The notes below the pieces were generated by a model. It was given only the letters and a program-made list of their open reading frames with translations. It ran no database searches and had not been told where the DNA came from. A DNA stretch of 64,000 nucleotides, taken from NCBI GenBank assembly GCA_039105265.1, contig JAPFFF010000001.1:5270001-5334000 (forward strand), written 5' to 3'. Both the position numbers and the translations under genes were made by a program. Origin of the DNA: Tritrichomonas musculus. Lineage: Eukaryota; Parabasalia; Tritrichomonadida; Tritrichomonadidae. Below, in pieces: positions 35,039-46,391 of this stretch (the first letter of the stretch is position 1; the number at the start of each line of letters is the position of its first letter).

Positions 35039-37021
35039 ATGTCTGATAACTTTAGAGCCAAAGACGCTCTTCTTTTTAAAGAAAAAATGTTTGAAATGAC
35101 AAATGAATTGAAAGAAGAACTTATATTGTCACCGAACCCAATTGTAATTTTACTTCTTGGACCCTCAAGATCCGGCAAGTCTACCCTAGCAAATATAATA
35201 TTAAATCCTTCATTAGATCAAAAAAACGAAGTGTTTAAAACAGATGAAGGAAACAGCCCAGTAACAATGCAAATTCAATATCTTAAAGTTCCATTAAGTT
35301 ATTTAATCAAAAAACATAATTTAAATCTAAATGTTTCACATGATTTGGATTTATTCTTGTTTGATTGCGAAGGATTCGATAGCCTTGGAAATGCTACAGA
35401 ATCATTAAGGAAATCTGTGTTTACTTTTCTACAAATCTCAACAATAAATATATTTGTTTCAAAAATGATTGATAAATCAAATATTGGTGAATTAAAAGCT
35501 TTCTTTTCTTTACCAAAATTAATATGTGGATCAAAGCAACTAAACAAAGGAACTGCTATTGTATTGACTGACAGTGGAGTCCCAGGAAAGCCCTCAGAAG
35601 ATGAATTTGAAACCAAAAGAAAAGAAAATGATACAAATGAAAATAATAAGATTATGTCATACTTGCATGAAAAGCATATTGACTTTACAAAAGAAAACAC
35701 ATCTTTCTTTGCACAACCAAAATGGAATAATGAAAAACATTACTTTGAATCAATTAAAGATCTCATTAAATTCATAACAAATATTGTTACAAATCAATTT
35801 CCTTTTCAGGGAAAAACTATTGTTCAAATATTTGATAAATGCATTCCATTGGTATCGAAATTAAATGATTTAGATAATTCGGATATTAGACTTGATCTGA
35901 TAGTTGACAACTTAATTAATGATTATTTCCAACAATCATTTGATTTCGTCATTGGCAAATGCCCACAATTGATTGATGATGTACTTAATAATAAGAATGC
36001 AAATGAATTGATTTCATTATCAAGAAAACAATTTTATCAGCCAATTCAGCAATTATTAATCAATGAATTTTCTTATAAATCAAATGAAATATATGAAAAC
36101 ATAAATCAATTTTTCCCTGAAAAATACAATGAATTCTCTAATAAAATTGCTTGTTTGGTTGAAGAAAAGTCGATGTATCAATTAGAGAAACTATGCCAAT
36201 CAATTGTAATTCCATTCATTGCTGAGCAGGTCATGAATAGCACAAAAGTAAAAATATGTAATGATATCAGTCAATCATATAATCATCCAAGTATATCAGA
36301 TCTAATCGATTATTATCAGCATTCAGCGAATGATTTATTTGATGAACAACTTCATGTAATTTGTGATAACTTAATTTCAACTCCAAGTTACAATTCTCAA
36401 ATTAAAATGATCAATTCTTACGTGGCACAACAAGTTGTTATTATTGAACAAAATGAGAGAATCCGCAAATTAGAAGAAGAAAGACAAATTTATAATGATT
36501 CATTTGATTTATTAAAAGTTGCTGCCAAAATTAGTCAAAATAGAGTTCCTGGCCAAAATCAAATAACAGTATTTGCATTTGGAAGAAATAGAACATTTAA
36601 TCTTGACGATAATGGAAATGTTATCATAAGAAATCGAGCTATTTTGCGAAAAACCTATCAATTTCGAATGAACTGGGATTTTGAAGATGAAAAAATAAGT
36701 GAATATCCTGCTCAAATAATATGTGACTTTGTTAATGGTAAAATTTATCCAAGAGTTGAAAATCAAGTATTGACAACTCATCTAGGTCATTGGAAAAGAT
36801 CAACATTTTATCTTGTTTATAGAGAAATGAGAAGGAAAACTGAAAGAGTCAAATGGGAATTGACAATTGAATTATTTGACGGATTTGTTTTCAAAGAAAC
36901 AATGAGTCCTATTTTTATTCTTAAGAGCCCTCAAATTGATTTTTGTGAACCCAAAGCACCTGCACATAATAATGATCAAAGTGTTAAAGTTCCAACAGAA
37001 CTTCACATAACGTTGATCTAA
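35039..37021 (+). CDS. Large P-loop GTPase-like protein (GBP/dynamin-like group)
   Basis: 660 residues. P-loop GPSRSGKSTLAN at residues 40-51, a Thr-containing segment (NSPVTMQIQY), and G3-type LFLFDCEGFDSLGN at about 105, the DxxG form seen in guanylate-binding and related large GTPases. A LTDSG segment near residue 178 may be the base-recognition motif. Residues 250-480 are helical, as in the stalk of this group; a coiled stretch (IIEQNERIRKLEEERQIYND) follows, then an uncharacterised beta-rich end. No membrane segment. The Inr just before the ATG supports the start. This is the intact member of a duplicated pair; the second copy (43159-45806) is dead. Confidence 0.75.
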   Translation: MSDNFRAKDALLFKEKMFEMTNELKEELILSPNPIVILLLGPSRSGKSTLANIILNPSLDQKNEVFKTDEGNSPVTMQIQYLKVPLSYLIKKHNLNLNVSHDLDLFLFDCEGFDSLGNATESLRKSVFTFLQISTINIFVSKMIDKSNIGELKAFFSLPKLICGSKQLNKGTAIVLTDSGVPGKPSEDEFETKRKENDTNENNKIMSYLHEKHIDFTKENTSFFAQPKWNNEKHYFESIKDLIKFITNIVTNQFPFQGKTIVQIFDKCIPLVSKLNDLDNSDIRLDLIVDNLINDYFQQSFDFVIGKCPQLIDDVLNNKNANELISLSRKQFYQPIQQLLINEFSYKSNEIYENINQFFPEKYNEFSNKIACLVEEKSMYQLEKLCQSIVIPFIAEQVMNSTKVKICNDISQSYNHPSISDLIDYYQHSANDLFDEQLHVICDNLISTPSYNSQIKMINSYVAQQVVIIEQNERIRKLEEERQIYNDSFDLLKVAAKISQNRVPGQNQITVFAFGRNRTFNLDDNGNVIIRNRAILRKTYQFRMNWDFEDEKISEYPAQIICDFVNGKIYPRVENQVLTTHLGHWKRSTFYLVYREMRRKTERVKWELTIELFDGFVFKETMSPIFILKSPQIDFCEPKAPAHNNDQSVKVPTELHITLI

Positions 37022-37086
37022 TTAATTAAACTTAATTTTATTAAAAAAAAATATTTTTTTTAAAAATCAAATCATTTTTGTTATCT

Positions 37087-37566
37087 GTAAAATGGTGAAT
37101 TAATAACAATGCCAAATCACCAACATAACCTCCAAATATTATCTTTTAATCGATTTTGTTTGATATTTTTGATGACTTCAAAATATTCATACAAGTCAAA
37201 ACTAAAAATAACAAGTTTAGTTGTAATGGACTTAAGTTCATCACATATAGAAAATGTTGAAGAGTGAAGAATTTTCACTTTTGATGGAACATCAAACTTA
37301 TCAATTAATGTATTAAAAAATGCATTTTCTCCAAGAGAAAAAATAGGTGAATTTTGAGGAATTTGAATTGATTTTAGTTTATTGCATGAATTAAAAACGT
37401 TATTGCCAAATTCAGTTACTGTTACTGGAATATTGATTGATTCAATTGAACTGCTTTCAAATGCATTATCTTCAATTTTTTTAACCATTGAATTCTCTGG
37501 AAATGAAATATTTCGAATATTATCGTTATTTTTAAAAGATTCTTTGCCAATACATGTAATAACATA
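37087..37566 (-). pseudogene. BspA-type LRR gene remnant, copy 1, part before the transposon
   Basis: Matches the intact gene at 46392-47690 and its downstream flank. It reads MVKKIEDNAFESSSIESINI and HSSTFSICDELKSIT, then the sequence jumps from the middle of the gene to its 3' flank, losing about 0.95 kb. The 5' part of the gene continues on the other side of the mariner-like element at 39288-39403. Dead gene: one large deletion and one insertion. Confidence 0.85.
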
Positions 37567-39287
37567 CAGTAGTGTTTTTAATATGGTAACGGTATTTAAA
37601 GTGGTAACGCTTTTTTTTTAGAAAAAAAAATTTAAAAATACAAAATTTAATTTTTTTCGACATAAAACAGAGTTTATTTAAATTAAATTATATAATAATA
37701 TTTACCATTATTTATATGATATTAATCACAAGGTTGTGTATCTATCTGTCTCAAATCACCAAAGTTTTTCGTCAATCAATGAAAAAAATTAAAGCATGAT
37801 TATAAACATGTACATCAAAGTAATATTTTATTTAAGAATATAAACATATTATATATTATGAGAATATTAATAATTATTAATTAAATTTGTAAAAATAAAA
37901 TTGTTGACTATAAAAAGGAGTATATCTTTGATATTTTGGAGACCGTTTACTTTTCATGATAAAGAATTGATTCATTTATCTATAAAATGCTGTTATTTAT
38001 AAATAATATTTATAAAAACATATTTGCATTTAAAGATGTATTTAACTTATTAGAAGTCAGAGTTGATTTTCATTCTGAGACTTATTGAGAGAACTTTTTC
38101 ATCATCTTTCAATTTTGTGCTATCTTTATCCCGACAACATAACAGATTACTGTAATTACAAATTAAAAATTAGTTAAAAACTATTAAAACATATTTATAT
38201 ATTGATATAATGCAATAAGATAATATGTTTTGCACAAGATAATGGTTTATCTTCATCAATTGATAAACGTCCAAAAATTATAAACGAACAGCAAAACAAA
38301 TATTCAAATTTTGTTTTTTTTAGACAATTTTTATCTCTTATGTTTCAGCATTTTATATACATATTTATTTCATTAATAAATTTCATTGATACTTTTTCAA
38401 ATTCGATTTTTATAGAAAAAATAATCATATTATAATCATTAGATAATTCATCGTTTTTTATTATCAAAATCATTGAATTGATATAATATCGAACTAAAAT
38501 TCGATATTACATCCTTTTGATTCTTTTTGGTGAGAAAGAGAAAAATTATGAAATTTTTTTGCTTACAACATTGTATTTTTCAGTTTTTGAGATCATTATA
38601 AGAATAGGAAACTTCTAGTATAGATTATTACTTTTATGTTATTATTTTAATAATACAGCGCAATAAACTATATATTTATATAATAAAGATAAATTGATCA
38701 ATCTTCTAATTTAGGTTATAATTCAATTTAATTTGAGTCTTTCAAAGCATATTCATTTGACCTATAAAAAGCATTATGCTTGTTAAAAGTAAATAGTATA
38801 GTAAAATAATAAAATTCTTCTAATATACAATCAAATATAAAAAGGATTTAAGGAAATAATCAAAAGCACTCAGAAGAATTTTTTATTTTGTATAAACACT
38901 TATGAAAATGGTTACATTTTTTAAATAATTTTTATTTTTCAAAAGAAAGTATTTATCATTTATAATTAAATGATGAATAAATTATGAATGATGAATAGAT
39001 GCTAAACTAATTATATAAGAAAATATCAAAAATTTTAAAAAGGTAATGAAGTAATTTGATTTTAACTTTTTAAATTGGTTGATGAAAAACTTTGGTGATT
39101 TGAGACAGATAGATACACAACCTTGTGATTAATATCATATAAATAATGGTAAATATTATTATATAATTTAATTTAAATAAACTCTGTTTTATGTCGAAAA
39201 AAATTAAATTTTGTATTTTTAAATTTTTTTTTCTAAAAAAAAAGCGTTACCACTTTAAATACCGTTACCATATTAAAAACACTACTG
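37567..39287. mobile_element. Non-autonomous Tc1/mariner-like element, copy 1 (1,721 bp)
   Basis: Ends read CAGTAGTGTTTTTAATATGG and its complement. Terminal inverted repeats are about 214 bases (37567-37780 and 39074-39287). The target duplication is TA (37565-37566 and 39288-39289); joining the flanks with one TA restores the intact gene sequence seen at 47550-47575. No transposase frame is visible inside, so it must have been moved by a transposase from elsewhere. TA targets and CAGT ends are typical of Tc1/mariner. It is inserted in the LRR gene remnant. A second, inverted copy lies at 43595-45316. Confidence 0.9.
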
Positions 39288-39403
39288 TATACATAATGTA
39301 AATACGTAATTGAAAAAGGAATAAAAACATCATTTGAAGCCTTTTCAGAATAAACAACTGTTGCTGTAAAGCCGGTTAAATTTATTTCATAATTTAATTT
39401 GCA
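39288..39403 (-). pseudogene. BspA-type LRR gene remnant, copy 1, N-terminal part
   Basis: Encodes the start region of the intact LRR gene (LNYEINLTGFTATVVYSEKA). The match to 47559-47675 stops at about 39403, where the sequence changes abruptly into the TPR gene. The first residues and promoter of the LRR gene are therefore missing. Confidence 0.8.
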
Positions 39404-40566
39404 AAGGTGAAACATTGAATTGCTTGGTCAAATTGGCGGTTAGAAAGAGTTGTTCGTCCTTGATCGAGGAAATGTTGAGCAATCATCTTCATTTGCTCTT
39501 TATGTTCAGTTGTAAGTTCACTTTCAGGATCAGGTGTCTCTGATTCAACTTGCTCGATGAACTGTTGTGTCACTTTTCCTTTGAGAAGTTTACACAATTC
39601 AATTACAAAATCAGGCCAATCTCTCATTGCTTGCTTGATCATTCCTCCAAGTGCGCGAACTTCTTCACTTTTACTGCCTGCTACATAGGATTCAGGATGG
39701 TTTGGGTCTTCTGGTTGGATTTGTGAAACATCAATATCATTAAAAATAACTTTGAAAATCAGATCATTCTTTTCATACTCTTCTTTGGCAATATCTTTCC
39801 AATTCTTATTTTGAAGGTAAGCAATACATAGTTTTGCCCATCGAACTGTAAGATTACCATCTTCAAATATAGATTCTGTTTCTGAGTCTATTTGGCCGGT
39901 CATTAATTGCTCTGCTTGATGAATCGTACGAATTGGTCTGGTTGATGGAATACGGCGTATTCTTCCAATGATCTTAAGATAACAAGCAAGAAGAGGATTT
40001 CGAGCTCCAGTGTTGTCATGAATATTGAGACGAATAATTTCTTCATAAGCACGTATTGTTACATCTAATTGATCGCTTTGAAAAGCAGTAATTGCGATAT
40101 CTGAAAGTAAGCGAATGTATGGTCTTGTGTATGATACTGAATAGAACATTCCATCGCATTCATCAAATTCTTTTTTGTAAAATTGCCGAGAAAAATGTAT
40201 TAGCTCGCGTATTGCACAAATAACGGTATCCCCTTCGCATATTTGATTCATATAATTGCAAAATACTCGCCATGCGTCAAAACAAAGTGGATCAATACTT
40301 AATGCATGGTAAGCCATTTTATCTGCGTCTCTGTAATTGCCGCATTCCATCGCTGTTCTTGCTTTATGAGCTATTGTAAAGGCGCGCTCTTTTTCTGGAG
40401 TCATCCCTTCTTGTACACTTGAGAACATTCTTTCTGTTGAGATTAATGGCGGTAATGGATACTCGACATAATCGTTATCTCCTTCATATTCTTTCTTATC
40501 TTGCATTTGTTTTAGGACTTCATCTGTATGAGGACCAAAAGCGCAATCTAAAGTAACATTATTCAT
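39394..40566 (-). CDS. TPR-repeat protein, probably truncated at its C-terminus
   Basis: 390 residues. TPR-like helices at residues 65-105 (ARTAMECGNYRDADKMAYHA, LSIDPLCFDAW) and 165-215 (AYEEIIRLNIHDNTGARNPL, a pattern common in TPR proteins), and a last one (GRTTLSNRQFDQAIQCFTFA) that stops in mid-repeat. The stop codon comes from the adjoining LRR remnant, so the rearrangement at about 39403 cut off the 3' end. The base composition is clearly less AT-rich than that of the neighbours, which suggests a conserved, well-expressed ancestral gene. Exact family not recognised. Confidence 0.75.
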   Translation of the reverse strand: MNNVTLDCAFGPHTDEVLKQMQDKKEYEGDNDYVEYPLPPLISTERMFSSVQEGMTPEKERAFTIAHKARTAMECGNYRDADKMAYHALSIDPLCFDAWRVFCNYMNQICEGDTVICAIRELIHFSRQFYKKEFDECDGMFYSVSYTRPYIRLLSDIAITAFQSDQLDVTIRAYEEIIRLNIHDNTGARNPLLACYLKIIGRIRRIPSTRPIRTIHQAEQLMTGQIDSETESIFEDGNLTVRWAKLCIAYLQNKNWKDIAKEEYEKNDLIFKVIFNDIDVSQIQPEDPNHPESYVAGSKSEEVRALGGMIKQAMRDWPDFVIELCKLLKGKVTQQFIEQVESETPDPESELTTEHKEQMKMIAQHFLDQGRTTLSNRQFDQAIQCFTFAN

Positions 40567-41251
40567 ATTGGAATTGGACGTTTAATATTTGTAACTTTTT
40601 GAAGTAAAATTTTTTTTAAAAAAATTTGAACAAAAAAAATTATTTGACAACAAAAAAAGTTTTTTAATATCAACTGATTCTGATAATTGATTTACTTTTT
40701 GATATCGATAAATAAATATACACCGAAACCCGAGGTCGATTTCAGAGATTGAGAATTTTTTTCTCAGTTATTTATATCAGAATTTTCAATTAAACTTTTT
40801 GATAAATATATACACAAATCTTTATCAACATATAATACTATTTTACCAATAATTTCAGCTTTTATCTCAAAAGACAATTTTTATGAGCATCAGTTTTTCC
40901 TTAACTTCGTTGATTTCGTTCTTTCGTATTTTGAAGAATCAATTTGCTTCTTTTGTTCTTGCTTCGTTATTTTTTGGATTTTGATTTATTTTGCCTGTTT
41001 TTCTTGCACTTTTTTAAGCTTGTCTTTTTCTTTCTTTAATATTTAGATTTGATGAATTCAAAGAAAGAAAAAGACAAGCTAGCTTAATTTTAACTTTATT
41101 GTTATCAGAAAAAGAGCCATAATATGTTATCTTTTTTACATTAGGAAATAAAATTGTTTATTGTCATTCGATGTCACTATTACGACATCTGTAATATTTT
41201 TTTCATTAAAAAAAAAAAAAAAATATAGAGTTGTTTATTCAATCCTATTTG
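40567..41251. other. Intergenic stretch between TPR and ankyrin genes
   Basis: No gene. Holds a perfect 21-base hairpin (41017-41037 and 41060-41080, AGCTTGTCTTTTTCTTTCTT arms) and an A-run at 41210-41222. Upstream of the TPR gene I see TTAAACGTCCAATTCCAATATG but no clear Inr. Confidence 0.6.
41017..41080. repeat. Perfect hairpin with 21-base arms
   Basis: Arms AGCTTGTCTTTTTCTTTCTT(T) and its complement, loop 22 bases. It may act as a terminator-like structure or be a relic of a small element. Confidence 0.7.
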
Positions 41252-42760
41252 TTAAGTTTGATTCATGATATTATTTACCGTGTTCACAATTGTATCTAAA
41301 TATTTATAATTGTCTAATTGCTTTGTTATTTCACGTGCTTTCTTCATTTGCAAAATTTTTTCATGAATTTTTGAAATGTTTCTCAAATGCAATTTTTTAA
41401 TACGTTCAATAAATAATTTGTTTGATTCATTTGGTCCATTTGATAAAAGTTTAACTATTTCTGCATTATTTTTTTCTCTTGCTATGTCGATGGCTGCCTT
41501 ATAAATTGCATCGTTTGTTAAAATTCCATGAAAAAATATAAATTTGAGTTTCATGAATGATTTTGTATATTTTAATATTTTTATAATTGACATCGATATT
41601 TTCATGTGTTAATAATGCTTCAACAATTTCAGGATAATCATTTTGCACAGCTAATATCAATGGTGTACTATTAATGATCAACTTGAATTTCATAAAATGA
41701 TTCACATATTCAAATACTATTAAAAAAACTAAATTTGAATAGAATGAATGCTTTTACGAATAAATATCTTTTATGTTGACATCAATATTTTGTTGTGATA
41801 ACAATGTTATGACGGTTTCTGTGTGGCCATGTTTTACTGCTATAGACAATGATGCATCATTGAAACATTCGATTTGAATTCCATAAATCATGCATAATAA
41901 TAAAAACAAAATTACAAAAGTTTGATTTGAATTTCATAAAATGATTTTACATTTAAATGTCTTTGTCGTTAATTCTTATACTTTCATGCGATAACAATGC
42001 CTCAACTGTTTCCACATAACCAAAAGATGCAGCAAAAATCAATGGTTTAAAAACTGTTGTTCTAAAATCAGGAATTTGACAAATGATTTTTCATTAAAAT
42101 TTTACCACAGTCAATTTCAATATCTTCATGTGATAACAGCGTTTCAACTACCTCTGAATGTCCATTATATGCAGCAAAAAGTAATGGACTTCGATTAAAT
42201 ATTCAATATAAATTCCATAAATCATTCTAATGTTAAATTATAAAGTAAATGATTTTATATTTAAATGTCTTTGCAATTAATTTCAATAGATTTTTGAGAT
42301 AATAATAATTCAACAATTTTTAAATGACCTTGTCTTGCTGCACACATCAAAGGTGTTAAATTAATTGATTGATTTAAATTTCAAAAATTATTGAAATATC
42401 CAATTTCATAAAAAAAGTTAGACTTAAATATAATAAATAAATCTTTATTCAAATGCCTTTGGCATTGATATCAATATTTTTTTGTTTTAATAATAATTCG
42501 AAAATATCTAAATGTCCATAAGACGCAGCTATAGCTAATGGAGTATGATTAATGATCGATTTAAATTTCGTAAATTATTGAAATATCCAATTTCATGAAA
42601 GATATTAAATTTGAATTATATGAATTATAAAAGAAAAAATAGATTGCAGGTTGATATCAATTTCTTTTTTGCCAAGAAGTTCTTGAACTGCCTTGAGATC
42701 GCCATTTTTGCAAGCCAAACCAAACTCAAGATTTATCTTGAAATAATTAATTAAATCCAT
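41252..42760 (-). pseudogene. Ankyrin-repeat gene with a stop-containing spacer after every repeat
   Basis: Begins at the ATG at 42760 (MDLINYFKINLEFGLACKNG) and has about eight repeats on the minus strand: H (about 42640-42760), G (LAIAASYGHLDIFELLLKQK), F (LTPLMCAARQGHLKIVELLL), E (RSPLLFAAYNGHSEVVETLL), D (PLIFAASFGYVETVEALLSH), C (ASLSIAVKHGHTETVITLLS), B (STPLILAVQNDYPEIVEALL) and A, which ends in a helical tail at 41252. Each repeat closes with ID-N-KDI and is followed by 45-80 bases of AT-rich spacer with stops in all or most frames. Spacers share a core like ATGATTTATGGAATTCAAAT. The known trichomonad intron borders (GTAYGT and ACTAACACACAG) are not seen. Either a decayed gene whose repeats included a hydrophobic linker, or an unusual spliced gene. 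Confidence 0.65.
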
Positions 42761-43158
42761 CTAAAAATTTAATCTATTAATTGAATACATAATTGAATTA
42801 CAGATCTATAAGTATTCAATTATTTATGAAACTTTTATTTTAATTATCTTTTCTTTTAATAATTATTTAGCTTATATTATATATATTATATATATTATAT
42901 TATATATATTATATATATTATATATTATACTAATACAAATTATTATAATATTAAAATATAATCATATAATTGCCAAAATATTATTACTCATATTTAACTT
43001 TAACGATACATTTTGTAGAAACAGAGAGCCACAAAATTGAATGAAAAAATTGCATACTTCTAAATTCTTCATTTTCATTAAGCAAACTTCTCTATATCTT
43101 AACAAAAGTTAATTCAACCATATTGCATATATGAAAATTATTACCTATCTTCATAAAT
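42761..43158. other. Head of the second cassette copy
   Basis: No gene. Matches 34360-34740, the region upstream of the intact GTPase, including the decayed hairpin arm, the TATATTA-rich part and ACTTTAACGATACATTTTGT (43002). It then jumps directly into the middle of the GTPase gene. Confidence 0.65.
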
Positions 43159-43594
43159 GAATTGATTTCATTATCAAGAAAACAATTTTATCAGCCAATT
43201 CAGCAATTACTAATCAATGAATTTGCTTATAAATCAAATGAAATATATGAAAACATAAATCAATTTTTCCCTGAAAAATTCAATGAATTCTCTAATAAAA
43301 TTGCTTGTTTAGTTGAAGAAAAGTCGATGCACCAATTAGAGAAACTATGCCAATCAGTTGTAATAATCGATTATTATCAGCATTCAGCGAATGATTTATT
43401 TGATGAACAACTTCATGTAATTTGTGATAACTTAATTTCAACTCCAAGTTACAATTCTCAAATTAAAATGATCAATTCTTACGTGGCACAACAAGTTGTT
43501 ATTATTGAACAAAATGAGAGAATTCGCAAATTAGAAGAAGAAAGACAAATTTATAATGATTCATTTGATTTATTAAAAGTTGCTGCCAAAATTA
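43159..43594 (+). pseudogene. GTPase gene, copy 2, first surviving part
   Basis: Matches 36003-36535 of the intact GTPase gene at high identity. Missing are the whole N-terminal part with the P-loop (about 1.26 kb) and, inside, an in-frame 93-base segment (31 residues after QSVVI). It is cut by the mariner-like element at 43594. With these losses no GTP binding is possible. Confidence 0.88.
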
Positions 43595-45316
43595 CAGTAG
43601 TGTTTTTAATATGGTAACGGTATTTAAAGTGGTAACGCTTTTTTTTTAGAAAAAAAAATTTTAAAATACAAAATTTAATTTTTTTCAACATAAAACAGAG
43701 TTTATTTAAATTAAATTATATAATAATATTTACCATCATTTATATGATATTAATCACAAGGTTTTGTATCTATCTGTCTCAAATCACCAAAGTTTTTCGT
43801 CAACCAATTTAAAAAGTTAAAATCAAATTACTTCATTACCTTTTTAAAATTTTTGATATTTTCTTATATAATTAGTTTAGCATCTATTCATCATTCATAA
43901 TTTATTCATCATTTAATTATAAATGATAAATACTTTCTTTTGAAAAATAAAAATTATTTAAAAAATGTAACCATTTTCATAAGTGTTTATACAAAATAAA
44001 AAATTCTTATGAATGCTTTTGATTATTTCCTTAAATCCTTTTTATATTTGATGGTATATTAGAAGAATTTTATTATTTTACTATACTATTTACTCTTAAC
44101 TCAAGCATAATGCTTTTTATAGGTCAAATGAATATGCTTTGAATGGCTCAAATTAAATTGAATTATAACCTAAATTAGAAGATTGATCAATTTATCTTTA
44201 TTATATAAATATATAGTTTATTGCACTGTATTATTAAAATAATAACATAAAAGTAATAATCTATACTAGAAGTTTCCGATTCTTATAATGATCTCAAAAA
44301 CTGAAAAATACAATGTTGTAAGCAAAAAAATTTCATAATTATTCTCTTTCTCACCAAAAAGAATCAAAAGGATTTAATATCGAATTTTAGTTCGATATTA
44401 TATCAATTCAATGATTTTGATAATAAAAAACGATGAATTATCTAATGATTATAATATGATTATTTTTTCTATAAAAATCGAATTTGAAAAAGTATCAATG
44501 AAATTTATTAATGAAATAAATATGTATATAAAATGCTGAAACATAAGAGATAAAAATTGTCTAAAAAAACAAAATTCAAATATTTGTTTTGCTGTTCGTT
44601 TATAATTTTTGGACGTTTATCAATTAATGAAGATAAACCATTATCTTGTGCAAAACATATTATCTAATAGCATTATATCAATATATAAATATGTTTTAAT
44701 AGTTTTTAACTAATTTTTAATTTGTAATTTCAGTAATCTGTTATGTTGTCGGGATAAAGATAGCACAAAATTGAAAGATGATGAAAAAGTTCTCTCAATA
44801 AGTCTCAGAATGAAAATCAACTCTGACTTCTAATAAGTTAGATACATCTTTAAATGCAAATATGTTTTTATAAATATTATTTATAAATAACAACATTTTA
44901 TAGATAAATGAATCAATTCTTTATCATGAAAAGTAAACGGTCACCAAAAAATCAAAGATATACTCGTTTTCATAGTCAATAATGTTATTTTTACAAATTT
45001 AATTAATAATTATTAATATTCTCATAATATATAATATGTTTATATTCTTAAATAAAATATTACTTTGATGTACATGTTTATAATCATGCTTTAATTTTTT
45101 TCATTGATTGACGAAAAACTTTGGTGATTTGAGACAGATAGATACAAAACCTTGTGATTAATATCATATAAATAATGGTAAATATTATTATATAATTTAA
45201 TTTAAATAAACTCTGTTTTATGTTGAAAAAAATTAAATTTTGTTTTTTAAAATTTTTTTTTCTAAAAAAAAAGCGTTACCACTTTAAATACCGTTACCAT
45301 ATTAAAAACACTACTG
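43595..45316. mobile_element. Non-autonomous Tc1/mariner-like element, copy 2 (1,722 bp), inverted
   Basis: Same ends and 214-base inverted repeats as the element at 37567-39287, but in opposite orientation: its left interior matches the complement of the right interior of copy 1. Target duplication TA (43593-43594 and 45317-45318). Without the insert the flanks join as AAAATTAGTCAAAAT, exactly as in the intact GTPase gene at 36528-36542. No transposase frame. The two copies are nearly identical, so the insertions (or a conversion between them) are recent. Confidence 0.92.
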
Positions 45317-45806
45317 TAGTCAAAATAAAGTTCCTGGCCAAAATCAAATAACAGTATTTGCATTTGGAAGAAATAGAACATTTAATCTTGACGATAATGG
45401 AAATGTTATCATAAGAAATCGAGCTATTTTGCGAAAAACCTATCAATTTCGAATGAACTGGGATTTTGAAGATGAAAAAATAAGCGAATATCCTGCTCAA
45501 ATAATATGTGACTTTGTTAATGGTAAAATTTATCCAAGAGTTGAAAATCAAGTATTGACAACTCATCTAGGTCATTGGAAAAGATCAACATTTTATCTTT
45601 TTTATAAAGAAATGAGAAGGAAAACTGAAAGAGTCAAATGGGAATTGACAATTGAATTATTTGACGGATTTGTTTTCAAAGAAACAATGAGTCCTATTTT
45701 TATTCTTAAGAGCCCTCAAGTTGATTTTTGTGAACCAAAAGCACCTGCACATAATAATGATCAAAGTGTTAAAGTTCCAACAGAACTTCACATAACGTTG
45801 ATTTAA
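45317..45806 (+). pseudogene. GTPase gene, copy 2, C-terminal part
   Basis: Matches 36532-37021 of the intact gene, almost identical in protein (YQFRMNWDFEDEKISEYPAQ), and ends at the equivalent stop. Together with 43159-43594 it is the dead second GTPase copy. The low divergence shows the duplication is recent or has been homogenised. Confidence 0.88.
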
Positions 45807-46391
45807 ATAATTAAATTTATTTTATTTTTTAAAAAAAGCTTTAATTTTTTTAAAAAATTAAATTCATTTGTTTTCTGTAAAATGGCGAATTAATAACAAT
45901 GCTAAACCACCAACAGAACCTCGAAATTTTATCTTTTAATCGATTTTATTTGATATTTTGGATGACTTTTGATGAGTTAAGAAATGGATTAAGACAAAAC
46001 AATTGTCCAAGTATACTTGATTTTGTTGATCCTTTTGAACCGATAAAGGACAAATCAATACTTATGAAGTAGCCTTTTGAAATCAATGCATTTTAAAAAT
46101 AAAAAATGTATTATTCTTGATTAAAAATGGCAAGCAAAACAAAGTGATAGATATAAAATTCACGTTAGAGACCATCGAAGAAATAAAAGGTCAATAAAGG
46201 TTAATTTGAGAATGTTTACAAATTCAAAATATTCATACAAGTCAAAACTAAAAATAGCAAGTCTAGTTGTAACTGCTTTTTTTGATAAATAATCTCAAAA
46301 ACTGAAAATATAAAAAACAAATATATATATTAGCATTTCTTGCTTTTTTCAAACTTTACTTAAAAATAATCAATGAAAACACCAATTATTA
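45807..46391. other. Spacer between dead GTPase and intact LRR gene
   Basis: 45880-45955 matches 37080-37160 downstream of the intact GTPase. Then comes about 270 bases absent from copy 1, including a short open frame (MTFDELRNGLRQNNCPSILD, 45959-46069) that looks like a scrap of a host gene. From 46225 the match to copy 1 resumes. Confidence 0.5.

Noticed and set aside
37567-39287. Retroelement or Polinton relic
   Set aside because: TA target duplication, CAGT ends and inverted termini fit a plain Tc1/mariner-type DNA element; no reverse transcriptase or capsid-like sequence is present.
41252-42760. Canonical trichomonad introns between the ankyrin repeats
   Set aside because: The GTAYGT start and ACTAACACACAG end were looked for in each spacer and not seen.
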